This document shows positions 27,188 through 36,999 of a stretch of 64,000 nt of DNA, one piece after another; positions within the stretch are counted from its first letter, which is position 1, and each line of letters starts with the position of its first letter. The notes beneath the pieces are model-generated. The model searched no databases. It was given only the letters and a program-made list of their open reading frames with translations, and was not told the DNA's origin. The stretch is from Planctomycetota bacterium (lineage in GTDB: Bacteria; Planctomycetota; Phycisphaerae; UBA1845; PWPN01): contig JAKLEZ010000008.1 in NCBI GenBank assembly GCA_022711465.1, positions 186,001 through 250,000 of the forward strand, given 5' to 3'. The position numbers were made by a program, and so were the translations under genes.

Positions 27188-29206
27188 ATGTCCTGTACTT
27201 GCCTCGAACCCAAGACGGATCCCATGACCAGCACGCCTGACACAATTGACCTGCAGCTCAGCCGCGAGTGGCTCATCACTAACGACCGCGGAGGATTCGC
27301 CTCCGGCACCTGCCTGGGGATCCCCACCCGGCGTTACCATGGACTGCTGATCGCCCCCGCTCGACCCCCTCTGGAGCGATGGACGCTCCTGTCCGCCGTC
27401 CTCGAACGCGTTGGCGTCGGCGGGCGAACCTGGGAGACCCCCGGCTTCGAGTTCGCCGGCGCCTTCCATCCCCGTGGCTTCGAGCAGCAAACCCAGTTCG
27501 CGGTGAGCAACGCCGCCCCCCTGCCGTGGGTTCGTTTCGCCTATTCATGGGGTCACCTGCGACTCACCAAGTCCATCTTCCTGCCCCACGGATCCGACGA
27601 AGTGGCCATCGCCTACCGCCTCGAAGGCCCGCCGCAGGCCCCTATCACCCTGGGCGTCGAGCCGTTCACCGGCATGCGCGACTTCCACGGCCTGACCCGG
27701 ACATTCCACCCCGGCTACCCCATCGAACCCCTCGAGAACGGCACCGTGGTCACCTTCGCCGGCGGTCCACGATTGTTGATCCAGGCGGAACGCGGGCCGG
27801 GCGTGTGGGAGCTGCGCTTCGAGACCGAACCCCACTGGTGGCAACATTTCCTCTACCGCGAAGAGGCCCATCGCGGCCAGGACTGCCAGGAAGACCTCTT
27901 CGTCCCCGGCTGGTTCCAGGCGTCAGGCATCGGGACAATCGAGATCACCGTCCGAGCCCGGGCCGAGTTCCCGTTCGTCAAACCCACGCCGCCACCGCCC
28001 AAGGCCCCCGAGCCCGTCTCCGTGGACCGCGCTCGACCCCAAGCCCAATCCATCGAGGAACGACTTCGTGAGGCCGCCAACGCCTTCGTCGTCCGCCGAC
28101 GCCGGGCCGACGGTTCGTTCTCCACCACCATCCTCGCCGGCTACCACTGGTTCGGCGACTGGGGCCGGGATACATTCATCGCCCTGCCCGGCCTGCTGCT
28201 CGAGACCGAACGGTTCGCCGAAGCCCGGGAGGTCTTCGCCACCTTCGCCTCCGCCCAGAAGGCCGGCCTCATCCCCAACAAGTTCAGCGACTACGGCGAC
28301 GGCTGCGACTACAACAGCGTCGACGCCAGCCTCTGGTACATCCATGCGGCCGATGCCTACTGCCGGGCCAGCGGCGACATGAACGCCTGGAACAACCTCC
28401 TGGGCCCGGTCTGCGAACGGATCGTCGAAGCCTTCATCGCCGGCACCGATTTCAACATCCGCATGGACACCGACGCCCTCCTGTCCTGCGGCGACGCCAC
28501 CACCCAGATTACCTGGATGGACGCCAAGTACGGCGATACCGTCTTCACCCCCCGGCACGGCAAACCCGTGGAAATCAACGCCCTCTGGTACCATGCCCTC
28601 CGGATCCTCGCAGAACGGTCATCGGGCACCGCCCAGCGGCGAGCCGAGCGATTCGGCGAGATCGCCGACCACACCCGCGGCTCGTTTCGTCAGCTCTTCT
28701 GGAACAACACCAGCCAATACCTGTACGACGTCGTCCGCGACGGCTACCGCGACCCGGCAGTGCGCCCCAACCAGATCTTCGCCGTCAGCCTGCCGCACTC
28801 GCCCCTGCTCATCGAGCAGCAGCGAGCCGTGCTCGAACGCGTGGACCGGGAGCTGTTCACCCCATGCGGGCTGCGCTCCCTCTCGCCCCAGGATCCAGCC
28901 TACCGCCCCCGGTGCGAGGGCAACCCCTTCGAACGAGACAGCGCCTATCACCAGGGCACCGTCTGGGGCTGGTTGATCGGCCCCTACGTCGAGGCCCACT
29001 TGCGCGTCCACGGCTTCTCCACCTCGGAACAGACCAGGATGCGGGCGGCACTCGGCGGACTTGTCGACCATCTGGACCAGGCGGGCATCGGCCAGGTGAG
29101 CGAGATCTTCGACGGCGACCCGCCTCACACCCCCCGCGGGTGCATCGCCCAGGCCTGGAGCGTCAGCGAACTGCTCCGCGCCTGGCGACTGACCGAGCCC
29201 GGATGA
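27188..29206 (+). CDS. glycogen debranching enzyme, GH133 amylo-alpha-1,6-glucosidase type
   Basis: 672 residues from ATG 27188; the ATG at 27224 (MTSTPD) is equally possible, since the conserved part begins at LSREWLITNDRGGFASG. The N-terminal bacterial/archaeal GDE domain spans about 12-260 (RRYHGLLIAP, LTKSIFLPHG). The C-terminal catalytic toroid spans 290-670, with TILAGYHWFGDWGRDTFI near 325, SVDASLWYIHA near 380 and YHQGTVWGWLIGPY near 585. It hydrolyses alpha-1,6 branch points of glycogen in the cytoplasm. A basic Pro-rich linker joins the two domains. It is the last rightward gene before a 300-nt gap. Confidence 0.93.
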   Translation: MSCTCLEPKTDPMTSTPDTIDLQLSREWLITNDRGGFASGTCLGIPTRRYHGLLIAPARPPLERWTLLSAVLERVGVGGRTWETPGFEFAGAFHPRGFEQQTQFAVSNAAPLPWVRFAYSWGHLRLTKSIFLPHGSDEVAIAYRLEGPPQAPITLGVEPFTGMRDFHGLTRTFHPGYPIEPLENGTVVTFAGGPRLLIQAERGPGVWELRFETEPHWWQHFLYREEAHRGQDCQEDLFVPGWFQASGIGTIEITVRARAEFPFVKPTPPPPKAPEPVSVDRARPQAQSIEERLREAANAFVVRRRRADGSFSTTILAGYHWFGDWGRDTFIALPGLLLETERFAEAREVFATFASAQKAGLIPNKFSDYGDGCDYNSVDASLWYIHAADAYCRASGDMNAWNNLLGPVCERIVEAFIAGTDFNIRMDTDALLSCGDATTQITWMDAKYGDTVFTPRHGKPVEINALWYHALRILAERSSGTAQRRAERFGEIADHTRGSFRQLFWNNTSQYLYDVVRDGYRDPAVRPNQIFAVSLPHSPLLIEQQRAVLERVDRELFTPCGLRSLSPQDPAYRPRCEGNPFERDSAYHQGTVWGWLIGPYVEAHLRVHGFSTSEQTRMRAALGGLVDHLDQAGIGQVSEIFDGDPPHTPRGCIAQAWSVSELLRAWRLTEPG

Positions 29207-29426
29207 CCGAGCCCTTTCGTCCTCACCTCCACCTTCGGCAGACCTGGGTATGCCGTTGGAATGGAACCCGAAGATCTATAAAGTGGTATCAGGAGTCGCG
29301 CACCCTGGGGCAACGGCGGGAGGACACGACGGCCGGCGATCGCGGCGCATTCCACTCGCAGCACGGCGGCCAAGATGCGGCACGGCTACCTCCCGGACCG
29401 GCCTGGATCAGCCGAGGACTTGCGTG

Positions 29427-29432
29427 TAGAAT
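29427..29432 (+). promoter_or_regulatory. -10-like TAGAAT for the exported helical protein
   Basis: TAGAAT lies 73 nt before the ATG at 29506 within the otherwise empty 29207-29505 stretch. No good -35 hexamer is seen at normal spacing. Confidence 0.35.
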
Positions 29433-29505
29433 GAGACCCGTGCCCAATGCGGGTCGTACGGACGATCGGTCTCGCGGTTGCCCATTCAGCTCTCGGAGAT
29501 CAAAC

Positions 29506-30588
29506 ATGAGATCGCGGATAGCACAGCTTGCCGTTGTGATCGTGCTCTCTCTGCCGGGCGTGGGTCTGCCCGCCGAACCAAAAGCGGCCAGCACGCCCGC
29601 CCAATCGGAGGAGGATCGGCTCCGCCAGGATATGCGGCGATGGAACCTGGACCGCCTCATCAGCGGCTCCCCCAGCCTGGAAACGTACACCCCCGCGGAA
29701 CTCGCCGCCTACGCCGAGCTGCAGGCCCGCAGCCACGCCAACCGACTCAAGAAAGAGTACCAGCTGACTCCCGACCAGGAAAAGGTGGTCCGCAAGCGGC
29801 TCGATGAACTGAAGCAGGAGTACCCGGCCTACTGGAAGAAGAACCAGGCCGAGCTGAGCAAGCTGAGCGGGCAGATCAAACAGATGTCGAGAAACCGGAG
29901 CGCCCCGGCCGTCGCTGAACAGATCCGCGAGTTGAGCCGACGCCGTACCCGGCTGATGACCGGCCACCCGCTCTACGCCAGCGTGGTCAACGAGGAGATC
30001 GAGAGCCTGCTGCCCGAACAACAGGTCGCGAACGCCCAGGAGCGCCAGGAGAAGAACACCGCGGAACGACGCTCGCTGCTCACCGCCGCAATCGCGAACC
30101 GCACCCTCAGCCTCCGTCCCTCCACCACACGCCCCGCCCCAATCGTCCAGCTGCGGAGCAGGACCAGCAGTCCGTTCAGCTCCTGGCGGGCATATGTGAA
30201 CCTGTTCATCGACGCGTACGACCTCAACGACGATCAGCAGGCCAAGGCCGAATCCGTCCTCGAGGAGTTCGAGGAGCGGCGCGACGACTACCAGGAGACA
30301 CACGAGAAGGACTTCATGGCCCTGCGCAACACCAAGGACCTGGAGGCCCGATTCCGCAAGGGCGAAGAACTCCGGGCCCCGATCGCCAAGATGTACGAGG
30401 AGATGGTCAGCCGACTTGAGGCCATCCCGACCCCCGCCCAGCGAAAGGGCGCCGATGAGGCCGTCCAAGCCGCAAAGGCCGCCGCCGCCACCCGGCCAAG
30501 CGCGTCACGCCCTACCCCCCTCTCCCGCCTTCGCCTGGCGGCGAGCCGACCATCGGCTGATCGCCAAGGTGAGCCCGCGTCTCCCTGA
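29506..30588 (+). CDS. exported alpha-helical protein, 360 residues, unknown family (copy A)
   Basis: 360 residues from the ATG at 29506 (CGGAGA upstream). A signal peptide (LAVVIVLSLPGVGLPA) precedes a Gln/Glu/Arg-rich, almost wholly helical chain. Two internal units share the form Y-x-L-x-x-x-Q: YQLTPDQEKVV near 83 and YDLNDDQQAKAES near 238, the latter preceded by WRAYVNLFI and followed by H-x-x-DF. A protein encoded at 61291-62373 has exactly the same length and the same conserved positions, so the two are paralogues. LTxxQ-like units recall Spy/CpxP-type periplasmic proteins, but homology is unproven. The C-terminus is Ala/Ser/Arg-rich. The last 77 nt overlap the end of the convergent symporter gene. 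Confidence 0.82.
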   Translation: MRSRIAQLAVVIVLSLPGVGLPAEPKAASTPAQSEEDRLRQDMRRWNLDRLISGSPSLETYTPAELAAYAELQARSHANRLKKEYQLTPDQEKVVRKRLDELKQEYPAYWKKNQAELSKLSGQIKQMSRNRSAPAVAEQIRELSRRRTRLMTGHPLYASVVNEEIESLLPEQQVANAQERQEKNTAERRSLLTAAIANRTLSLRPSTTRPAPIVQLRSRTSSPFSSWRAYVNLFIDAYDLNDDQQAKAESVLEEFEERRDDYQETHEKDFMALRNTKDLEARFRKGEELRAPIAKMYEEMVSRLEAIPTPAQRKGADEAVQAAKAAAATRPSASRPTPLSRLRLAASRPSADRQGEPASP

Positions 30589-31915
30589 CAACCACATTGC
30601 TCAGAAGCAACAAGGCCACCAGGTTCGGAACGGCCATCAGAATGTTCGCCATGTCGGCAAAGTCCCAGACGATGTTCAGCTTCAGCGTCGAGCCGATCAT
30701 GACCGCAACCACCCACAGGACGCGGTAAGGAAGCGTCGAACGCGGGCCGAACAGATACTCGCAGGCCTTCTCCCCGTAATACGACCAGCCCAGGATCGTC
30801 GAGTAGACGAAGGTCAACAGGCCAACCGCCAGTATCAAGGGACCAACCCGCGGAATCGACTCGAACGCCGCCCGGGTCAGAGCCGCGCCATCCAGACCCT
30901 CTTGCCAGAAACCAGAGTTCACGATCACCAGGCCGGTCATCAGGCAAACCACGACGGTATCCCAGAAGGTACCCGTCGAGGAAACCAGGGCCTGACGAAC
31001 GGGGTTCGTGGTCTGCGCGGCCGCAGCCACGATCGGGGCACTGCCCAAGCCGGACTCGTTGGAGAACAGCCCCCGCGCCACCCCGTACCGAATGGCCTCC
31101 TTGACCGCCGCCCCCGCAAATCCCCCAACGGCCGCATGACCCGTGAACGCGCTCTTGACGATCAGGACGATCGTGGCCGGCAGCGTCGAGGCGTGAATGA
31201 CCAGCAGGGTCAGGCAGCCCAGGATGTAGAAGACGGCCATCAAGGGCACGAGGACCTCACACACCCGGGCAATGGAGCGGATCCCGCCGAGAAGGACAAT
31301 CGCGGTGAGCAACGTCGTCACGCCGCCGGTGATCCAGGGCTGAATCCCCGCAGTTCGGTTGAGCATGTCCGCAATGGAATGGGCTTGAACCATGTTGCCG
31401 ATGCCGAACGCGGCGATGGCCGTGAACAGGGCAAAGATCATACCCAGCCACCTGAGACCCAGCCCCCGCTCCAAAGCGTACATCGGCCCGCCGGCGAACT
31501 GGCCGTTGCTGGTCACGACTCGGTACTTCACCGCCAGCAGGGCTTCGCTGTACTTGGTGGCGATGCCGAACACCCCGGTCAGCCACATCCACAGCACCGC
31601 GCCCGGCCCCCCGGACGCAACCGCCGTAGCCACGCCGACGATGTTGCCCGTGCCGATGGTGGCCGCCAACGCCGTAGCCAGAGCCCCAAAATGGCTGATG
31701 TCACCCTCCCCTTCACGCTTCCACTGAAACGAGAGTCGAATCGCCTTGCCGAGATGTCGTTGGATCCCCAGCCGCAACGTCAGGTAAACATGCGTACCGA
31801 ACAGCAACACGAGCGTCGGGGGACCCCAGAGAAAGGTACTCGCCGCCTGGAGGCCTTGCTCGATGGCCTGGAGATAAGGCCCCATCGCGTGGTACCAGGA
31901 TTGCAGCAGCTCCAT
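30512..31915 (-). CDS. sodium:alanine/glycine symporter, AGCS family
   Basis: 467 residues from the ATG at 31915 (GGGAGC upstream); the open frame reaches 32098, but that part is polar and unlike the family. Members import alanine or glycine with sodium across the inner membrane. About ten to eleven helices are visible. Family segments include GTGNIVGVATAV near 95 (substrate/ion site), GGPMYALERGLG near 145, ARGLFSNESGLGSAPI near 285 and GWSYYGEKACEYLFG near 390. The C-terminal tail is short and Gly/Arg-rich. It overlaps the 3' end of the convergent exported-protein gene and lies downstream of the PQQ-propeller gene in the same direction. Confidence 0.94.
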   Translation of the reverse strand: MELLQSWYHAMGPYLQAIEQGLQAASTFLWGPPTLVLLFGTHVYLTLRLGIQRHLGKAIRLSFQWKREGEGDISHFGALATALAATIGTGNIVGVATAVASGGPGAVLWMWLTGVFGIATKYSEALLAVKYRVVTSNGQFAGGPMYALERGLGLRWLGMIFALFTAIAAFGIGNMVQAHSIADMLNRTAGIQPWITGGVTTLLTAIVLLGGIRSIARVCEVLVPLMAVFYILGCLTLLVIHASTLPATIVLIVKSAFTGHAAVGGFAGAAVKEAIRYGVARGLFSNESGLGSAPIVAAAAQTTNPVRQALVSSTGTFWDTVVVCLMTGLVIVNSGFWQEGLDGAALTRAAFESIPRVGPLILAVGLLTFVYSTILGWSYYGEKACEYLFGPRSTLPYRVLWVVAVMIGSTLKLNIVWDFADMANILMAVPNLVALLLLSNVVVRETRAHLGDQPMVGSPPGEGGRGG

Positions 31916-32094
31916 GAATTGCTCCCGTTGCCGACGTTCCCGTCGCGGCCCCACCCAACCGACCCGGCGAAAACCCTCGAGACTGAAGCGGCGTTCGGCA
32001 GTCAGCCCTCCACCCTCCGCGGCCAGCACCGACTCATCGGTAAGAGCCGCATGGCTGACTGCTCGCTTGCCGCGCCCCTCCCACTTTCCATCCG

Positions 32095-33426
32095 TCACTC
32101 GTCATCCGTCTTGCCGATGCAGTACAGCGTGGTTGCCGTTCGGATGAACAAGTCCTTTCCCCCCACCGCGATGGATGACAAGGTGTATCCGCCGGGGAGT
32201 TGATGACTGCCCAGGATCTTGAACTCCGGCCCGGCCGATACGATCGTGGTCTTGCCGTCCTCGCCGGTCGCGTAGATCCGGCCGTCGGCCAGCAGGGGCG
32301 AGGCGCTGAACGTGCCCCGGGCCACTCGCTGCCGTGTGTAGTAGGGCTTGCCGGTCGTGGCGTCCAGACAGCTGAGCACACCGCTGTCGTGGAGAATGTA
32401 CAGGTACTTGCCGTCGGTGACGGGGGAAGGCACATCCGCGGCCAACTCGCTGGTCCATAGCGTGTGCGTGCCGGTCACGTCGCCGGTCCCACCTCCTCGG
32501 CATGCGACCATCGGCCCGTTGCGAATCACCGCGTAGGCCACGCCATCGACCGCAACCGGTGAGCCGACCGCTCGCCAGACCGTCTCCCTTCGGGGATTCA
32601 GCCCGCCGCACCGCCAGATCTCCTTGCCGGTCTTCGGATCGTGGCCGGTGATGTACGCGCCGCCGCTGACGATCAGCTCGGCGTGGTCGCTGTACTTCAG
32701 AAGTGTGGGTGTGGTGTATGCATCCTGGGACTCCTCCGGGGTGTCCGTCGGACGTTCCACTCGGTAGACCGTCTTGCCCGTGGCCGCGTCCAGACCGAGC
32801 AGGTAGGACGGGGCCTTGGTCTTCTTGCCGTGCAGGACCTCGATGATCAGCAGTCCGTCAACGAGCACGGGTGACGACCCGTGACCCCAGAGCTGACCGA
32901 ACTGGCCGTAGTCCTTCTGGATGTCACGATCCCAGACCGGCCTGCCTTCGACATCAAGACATTTGACCTTGCCCGTACCGGTCATCACCCAGACGTGCCG
33001 TCCGTCCGCCACCGGCGAAGGCGAACTCATGTTGTGTTTGGCTTCATGGGCATTGTCGTCCGACACCCGGTGCTCCCACAACCGCGAACCGTCCTTGCGG
33101 GCCAGGCAGAAGAGCAGCAGATCCTTGCCTTCCTTGGCAAGCTTGACACCCAGACTGCTGCGCGTCGGAGCAACCTGACCGTCCGTGGCTGAACTCGGCG
33201 ACATGACGAACACGCGATCACCGAACACGATCGGGCTTGACCCGCTCCAGGAGGGCAGCGCAGCCTTCCACTTGACGTTCTCCGTGTCCGACCAGCTCGT
33301 CGGTAGACCGGTCGAGTCGCTGGTGCCGTCCAGCTCCGGCCCGCGCCACTGCGGCCAGTTCTCACCACCCAGGGCAGAACCGGCCAGGAGCGCCGACGAC
33401 ACCAGGAATAAAGACATTCTGCTCAT
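32095..33426 (-). CDS. exported PQQ-like beta-propeller protein
   Basis: 443 residues from the ATG at 33426 (GGGAGA upstream). After a signal peptide ([16 protein letters not shown]) the mature part opens with NWPQWRGP, the usual start of planctomycete PQQ-propeller proteins. Repeats of about 45 residues follow, with blade motifs such as [41 protein letters not shown] and [14 protein letters not shown] (DxxTGK-W type). These propellers resemble BamB or quinoprotein folds, but the residues for PQQ and calcium in alcohol dehydrogenases are not evident, so a scaffold or sensor role is as likely as catalysis. It is 180 nt upstream of the AGCS symporter, same strand. Confidence 0.88.
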   Translation of the reverse strand: MSRMSLFLVSSALLAGSALGGENWPQWRGPELDGTSDSTGLPTSWSDTENVKWKAALPSWSGSSPIVFGDRVFVMSPSSATDGQVAPTRSSLGVKLAKEGKDLLLFCLARKDGSRLWEHRVSDDNAHEAKHNMSSPSPVADGRHVWVMTGTGKVKCLDVEGRPVWDRDIQKDYGQFGQLWGHGSSPVLVDGLLIIEVLHGKKTKAPSYLLGLDAATGKTVYRVERPTDTPEESQDAYTTPTLLKYSDHAELIVSGGAYITGHDPKTGKEIWRCGGLNPRRETVWRAVGSPVAVDGVAYAVIRNGPMVACRGGGTGDVTGTHTLWTSELAADVPSPVTDGKYLYILHDSGVLSCLDATTGKPYYTRQRVARGTFSASPLLADGRIYATGEDGKTTIVSAGPEFKILGSHQLPGGYTLSSIAVGGKDLFIRTATTLYCIGKTDDE

Positions 33427-33726
33427 GAACGGAATCTCCCGAATCGTTGCTGATGGGCCGTGACGCAACGGGCCTTACGGCTGCGTTCGCCGAAAGGACC
33501 ATAATCCAAGCCGACCGAGCCGGCAAGGTCGGCAGGCCCGCAAGGAAACCGGAGAATGGATCACCGTCCGGCGGTCTCCGGCAAGGTCAAGCCGGATGAG
33601 TCGAGCCATGAATGAAGCCCTCAGGCAAAACCTGCCTGCCCAATCGGGGCATGTCGCACCAAGAATCCGGTGACACACAACCCATCATCCACCTCTGCCG
33701 TGGCGATGCATGACCTGGAGACAGTC
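33427..33726. other. intergenic, nothing recognised
   Basis: 300 nt between two leftward genes. A loose inverted repeat (ccggaga ... tctccgg, near 33550-33585) could end the SGNH gene transcript, but it lacks a T-tract. No convincing frame was found. Confidence 0.4.
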
Positions 33727-35067
33727 TCACTGGACGCAGCTCGAATCGGGTCGATAGGCCGCTCCGCTCGAGCATCGGCGGAAGACAGCCAGGTCCTGCT
33801 GGTCCACATCGGAATCCCCGTCGAGGCGGGCATCGGCACAGCTCGGGTCATTCTGCGGGTCACGTGCGCCCGAGAGGCAGGCCTGGAAGTGTCCGAAATC
33901 CTCCTGGTCCACATCGCCGTCGTCGTCGAAATCCCCAGCGTAGAAGGGATACGGCCTGACGGCGACCGTTTTGCGGAAAACCGCGCTGTGCGCGCTGCTG
34001 TCGAACCATTCGCTGCTGTCCTTCATCTGCCAGCTGATTTCGTAATCCCCGAACGGCGTATCGGCCGGCACGCCGACGGTGAAGGGGAACGTGCATTCCT
34101 GACCAACGTCGATCTGGCAGGGAGTGGTGTAGATCTCGTAGTAGGGGTATGGAATCAGCTTGTTGGCTATTGGCCCAGCAGTCTGCCCTATGGTCAGCAT
34201 GGTCCCGGCCGGCCAGCACAGCCAGGCCTCGAGACCGGAGTTGTGCATGGTCACGCTGCATTCATAGGTCGCGCCTGGTATCATCGCTCTCGGGATGGTA
34301 TCGCTGACGAACTCTCCTCTGTTTCTGAGCAGCGGATGCAGCCCCTCGTACCAGACTGCTGCCATCTTCTGGTAACCGCTGGCATTGGGATGAACAGAGT
34401 CGACCAGGTCACCGGGATAGGAAAGGGCCGATTCGTGGTCGACCACCACCAGCCGATCACCTGCGGCGATCCGGGCGGCAGCCATTGACGCGATTGAGGC
34501 GTTGAACGCGGTGGTCTCCAGGCCCAGAGCATCCAGCGAGTTGCTGCGGTTGATGATACGGGCCAGGACGACGGTTATGGGGGTCCCGTGGCTCGTCTCG
34601 TACGAGTCAACGATATCCAGGATCTCCCCGATCTCGGTCACCGTGCCGGGCACCTGTTGACCCTGAGTGATGTCGTTGGTGCCGATATGAAGAAGGACGA
34701 TGTCCGGGCGCGCGGCCGTCAGCCAACCGGGAACGCTGTCCCGTATCTGGTCGGCCCGCCAGCCGCTGTGCCCTTCATGGTTGCGGTCCGTGATCGTGCC
34801 ACCAATCTGGCTGCCGACGAAATCCACAACGGACGTCGTGCTGGTGAGCATCTGATAGAGGGGACCGCGGTAGCCGCCGTTGTTGTCGTCGCCGACTCCC
34901 ACGGTAATAGAATCGCCCAGCGGCATGATCCGTATCGCCGTGGCCTCAACGCCGCTAGCGGCGAGCAAAGTGAGCAGAGACGAGCTCGCGAACAGCGGTC
35001 GAAGCAGCAGGAGCAACAACCCGGCCGATCGCCGGGTCTTCACGCCATGGGATCCGTAGGATCGCAT
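33727..35067 (-). CDS. secreted SGNH esterase with Ig-like module and dockerin-like tail
   Basis: 446 residues from the ATG at 35067 (GGAGGG upstream). A long signal peptide (LLLLLLRPLFASSSLLTLLAA) is followed by an SGNH domain at about 45-255: nucleophile in MPLGDSITVGVG, block II Gly in GHSGWRAD, block III GTNDI near 130 and D-x-x-H in DSVHPNASGY near 220. Next comes a beta-sandwich of the NBR1/four-Trp type (about 260-375; YECSVTMHNSG, DYEISWQMKDSSEW). The C-terminus has two dockerin/EF-hand-like loops (DFDDDGDVDQEDF and ARLDGDSDVDQQDL). It likely deacetylates or de-esterifies a polysaccharide outside the cell. The next upstream gene shares the last two modules. Confidence 0.88.
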   Translation of the reverse strand: MRSYGSHGVKTRRSAGLLLLLLRPLFASSSLLTLLAASGVEATAIRIMPLGDSITVGVGDDNNGGYRGPLYQMLTSTTSVVDFVGSQIGGTITDRNHEGHSGWRADQIRDSVPGWLTAARPDIVLLHIGTNDITQGQQVPGTVTEIGEILDIVDSYETSHGTPITVVLARIINRSNSLDALGLETTAFNASIASMAAARIAAGDRLVVVDHESALSYPGDLVDSVHPNASGYQKMAAVWYEGLHPLLRNRGEFVSDTIPRAMIPGATYECSVTMHNSGLEAWLCWPAGTMLTIGQTAGPIANKLIPYPYYEIYTTPCQIDVGQECTFPFTVGVPADTPFGDYEISWQMKDSSEWFDSSAHSAVFRKTVAVRPYPFYAGDFDDDGDVDQEDFGHFQACLSGARDPQNDPSCADARLDGDSDVDQQDLAVFRRCSSGAAYRPDSSCVQ

Positions 35068-35262
35068 AGTCCCTCCTTCGCCAAACGAACGGCGCTGGCC
35101 GCAGTGACCCGCGGGCACAGGCTCATTCCGTGTTTCCTGATCGCATTCCTACGAAGTAATGATAACTGGAAAGTACCCCCCAGCAACAGTCAACTTCCAC
35201 CAGGCCAAGGGATCGATGTCCCGCGCCCCAATCACGGCCAATAGCCCAGCTGCACTGGCCGG

Positions 35263-36999
35263 TCACAGGCAGTCCGGGTCCCCTTCGATGCCCGATCCGC
35301 TCATGCATGACTTGAGTAGCAGTGCGTCCTGACCGTCGACATCGTCGTCCCCGCTCAGGTCGCCCGCCTCGCAGGCCGCGCTCGGCGTGACACCCGATCC
35401 ACTCAGGCACTTCTGCAGGAACGCGAAATCCTCCATGTCCACGTCCCGATCCTCATCGAAATCGCCGGGGATGGGCCGCGGCAGCACGGTGATCTGGAAC
35501 GTCGCGGTCTCGTCGCCGAACCAGGCCGTGCCTTCCTTGACCAGCCGCCACGACTCGTTGTACACGCCGGCCGTCGCCGGGGCGGTCATCATGAAGCTGA
35601 ATCGGCAGGAGCCGTCCGGCTCGCATGCGGCCGTGTCCATGCCGGTAGGCCTCGTACTGCCGATCCAATCACCCTCGGTGTAGAACGAACTGGCCCGATC
35701 CTGTGGATTCCACGTGCCCAGGTTCACCGAACCCTGGCTCCACGCTTTGCCGCCGATATTCGTGTACTCAACCCAGACCTCGGCAGTCTCACCACACGTC
35801 AGGGTCGGGGGAAACGACTGGGCAATCAGGGTCGCGTCCAGGTCCGGCCGGTAGGCGAGCACAAACTCGTCACGGATCACGTTCCACAACTCGGTTCGAC
35901 CGGCGTCATAGCCCAGCGCCCAAATGCCCACGCCTTGCAGCCCCGCGTTCTTCGCCAACTGGAACTTGAGTCGAATACTGTCCGCGTTGTCGAACCACAC
36001 TTGATGCCAGTCGGCTCCATCGTGATAGCGGTACCACGGCGTCTGCGAAGCGGCGTCCCATAGCAGGCCGTATGTCTCTGCTTGGGCCTGAGCAGATGAG
36101 TAGAAAGCCGAACCGATGTAGGCCGTCACGGCGGAGCGGGGATCAGAAGTGGCCGTCGTCCAGTGCTTGCCGAAATAGGGCACCCCCAGGATGAGTTTCT
36201 GCGGGTTGTTCTGGGTCACCTCTTTGTACTGGGTGTAGACCGTGTTGGTGATGTTGTACGAGCCCCCGGTCAGCGGAGCACACGGGCCAGAGGTGGTACT
36301 CCACGAACCGTAGAAGTCATATCCCATGATGAAGATGCCGTCGCAACTGTTGGCCAAGCCGGCCAGGTCCCACCCGCCGCCCCAGTTGACCGCCGGGCCC
36401 GCAAAAGTCACCTCGCTGCCCGGAACCTCCGCGTGCAGGTAGGTGGTCAGGTCGGCCATGAAACCGTTGATGTGGGAGCGGTAGGTGCCGCTGCCCTCGA
36501 AGTCGATGTTCACGCCGTCTGACTGACCGGCCAGCATCAGCGCCTTGAGGTTGACGAAGAAGTGGCTCTTGGCAGCCGCGTGGGTGATCAGGGCCAGCGC
36601 CGTGTCAGGGTCAAACTGGGTGACCACCAGGATAACCTTGACGCCATTCTGATGGGCGGCGCTGATGACCGAGGTCCAGGGCCAGCCGTGAGAATTGGAG
36701 ATCGAGCCGTCGGCGTTCGCTCCAACCGAGAAGCAGGCGACGTGTGTCAGCAGGTCATAACGCAACGCGGCGGTCTTCTCCCAGTAGGGCAGATACCCGA
36801 AGACTGTGGCTCCCGGTCCGCCCGTCCGGGTCTGGAGTGGGGCGGTCTCGCCCGATTCGGCCCCATCCTGGCCGTCGACGCCCACCTCTCCAGCGGCGGC
36901 TACCGCCGGCGGCGATCCATCGACCCAGGAAAAACCTAAGCCCTTGCATATCAACAGGATGCAGAGAAGGAACGAACCAAGGATGGCGTGATGGCTCAT
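35263..36999 (-). CDS. secreted GH18 chitinase-like protein with Ig-like module and dockerin-like tail
   Basis: 578 residues from the ATG at 36999. After the signal peptide (ILGSFLLCILLICKGLG) comes a GH18 barrel (about 75-375): GYLPYWEKT at the first strand, catalytic DGVNIDFEG near 170 (DxxDxDxE, Glu as acid), MGYDFYGSWS near 225 and GVGIWALGYD near 355. Then follows an NBR1-like four-Trp beta-sandwich (about 390-505, KAWSQGSVNLGTW, ESWRLVKEG) and two dockerin-like loops (DFDEDRDVDMEDF, DLSGDDDVDGQDA). GH18 enzymes cut chitin or peptidoglycan-type amino sugars; related bacterial proteins handle spore cortex or cell-wall glycans. The substrate is unresolved. It lies upstream of the SGNH protein, divergent from the pseudopilin. 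Confidence 0.88.
   Translation of the reverse strand: MSHHAILGSFLLCILLICKGLGFSWVDGSPPAVAAAGEVGVDGQDGAESGETAPLQTRTGGPGATVFGYLPYWEKTAALRYDLLTHVACFSVGANADGSISNSHGWPWTSVISAAHQNGVKVILVVTQFDPDTALALITHAAAKSHFFVNLKALMLAGQSDGVNIDFEGSGTYRSHINGFMADLTTYLHAEVPGSEVTFAGPAVNWGGGWDLAGLANSCDGIFIMGYDFYGSWSTTSGPCAPLTGGSYNITNTVYTQYKEVTQNNPQKLILGVPYFGKHWTTATSDPRSAVTAYIGSAFYSSAQAQAETYGLLWDAASQTPWYRYHDGADWHQVWFDNADSIRLKFQLAKNAGLQGVGIWALGYDAGRTELWNVIRDEFVLAYRPDLDATLIAQSFPPTLTCGETAEVWVEYTNIGGKAWSQGSVNLGTWNPQDRASSFYTEGDWIGSTRPTGMDTAACEPDGSCRFSFMMTAPATAGVYNESWRLVKEGTAWFGDETATFQITVLPRPIPGDFDEDRDVDMEDFAFLQKCLSGSGVTPSAACEAGDLSGDDDVDGQDALLLKSCMSGSGIEGDPDCL

Noticed and set aside
30416..32203. Rightward open frame of 595 codons
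   Set aside because: Antisense of the AGCS symporter with low-complexity Arg/Gln/His content.
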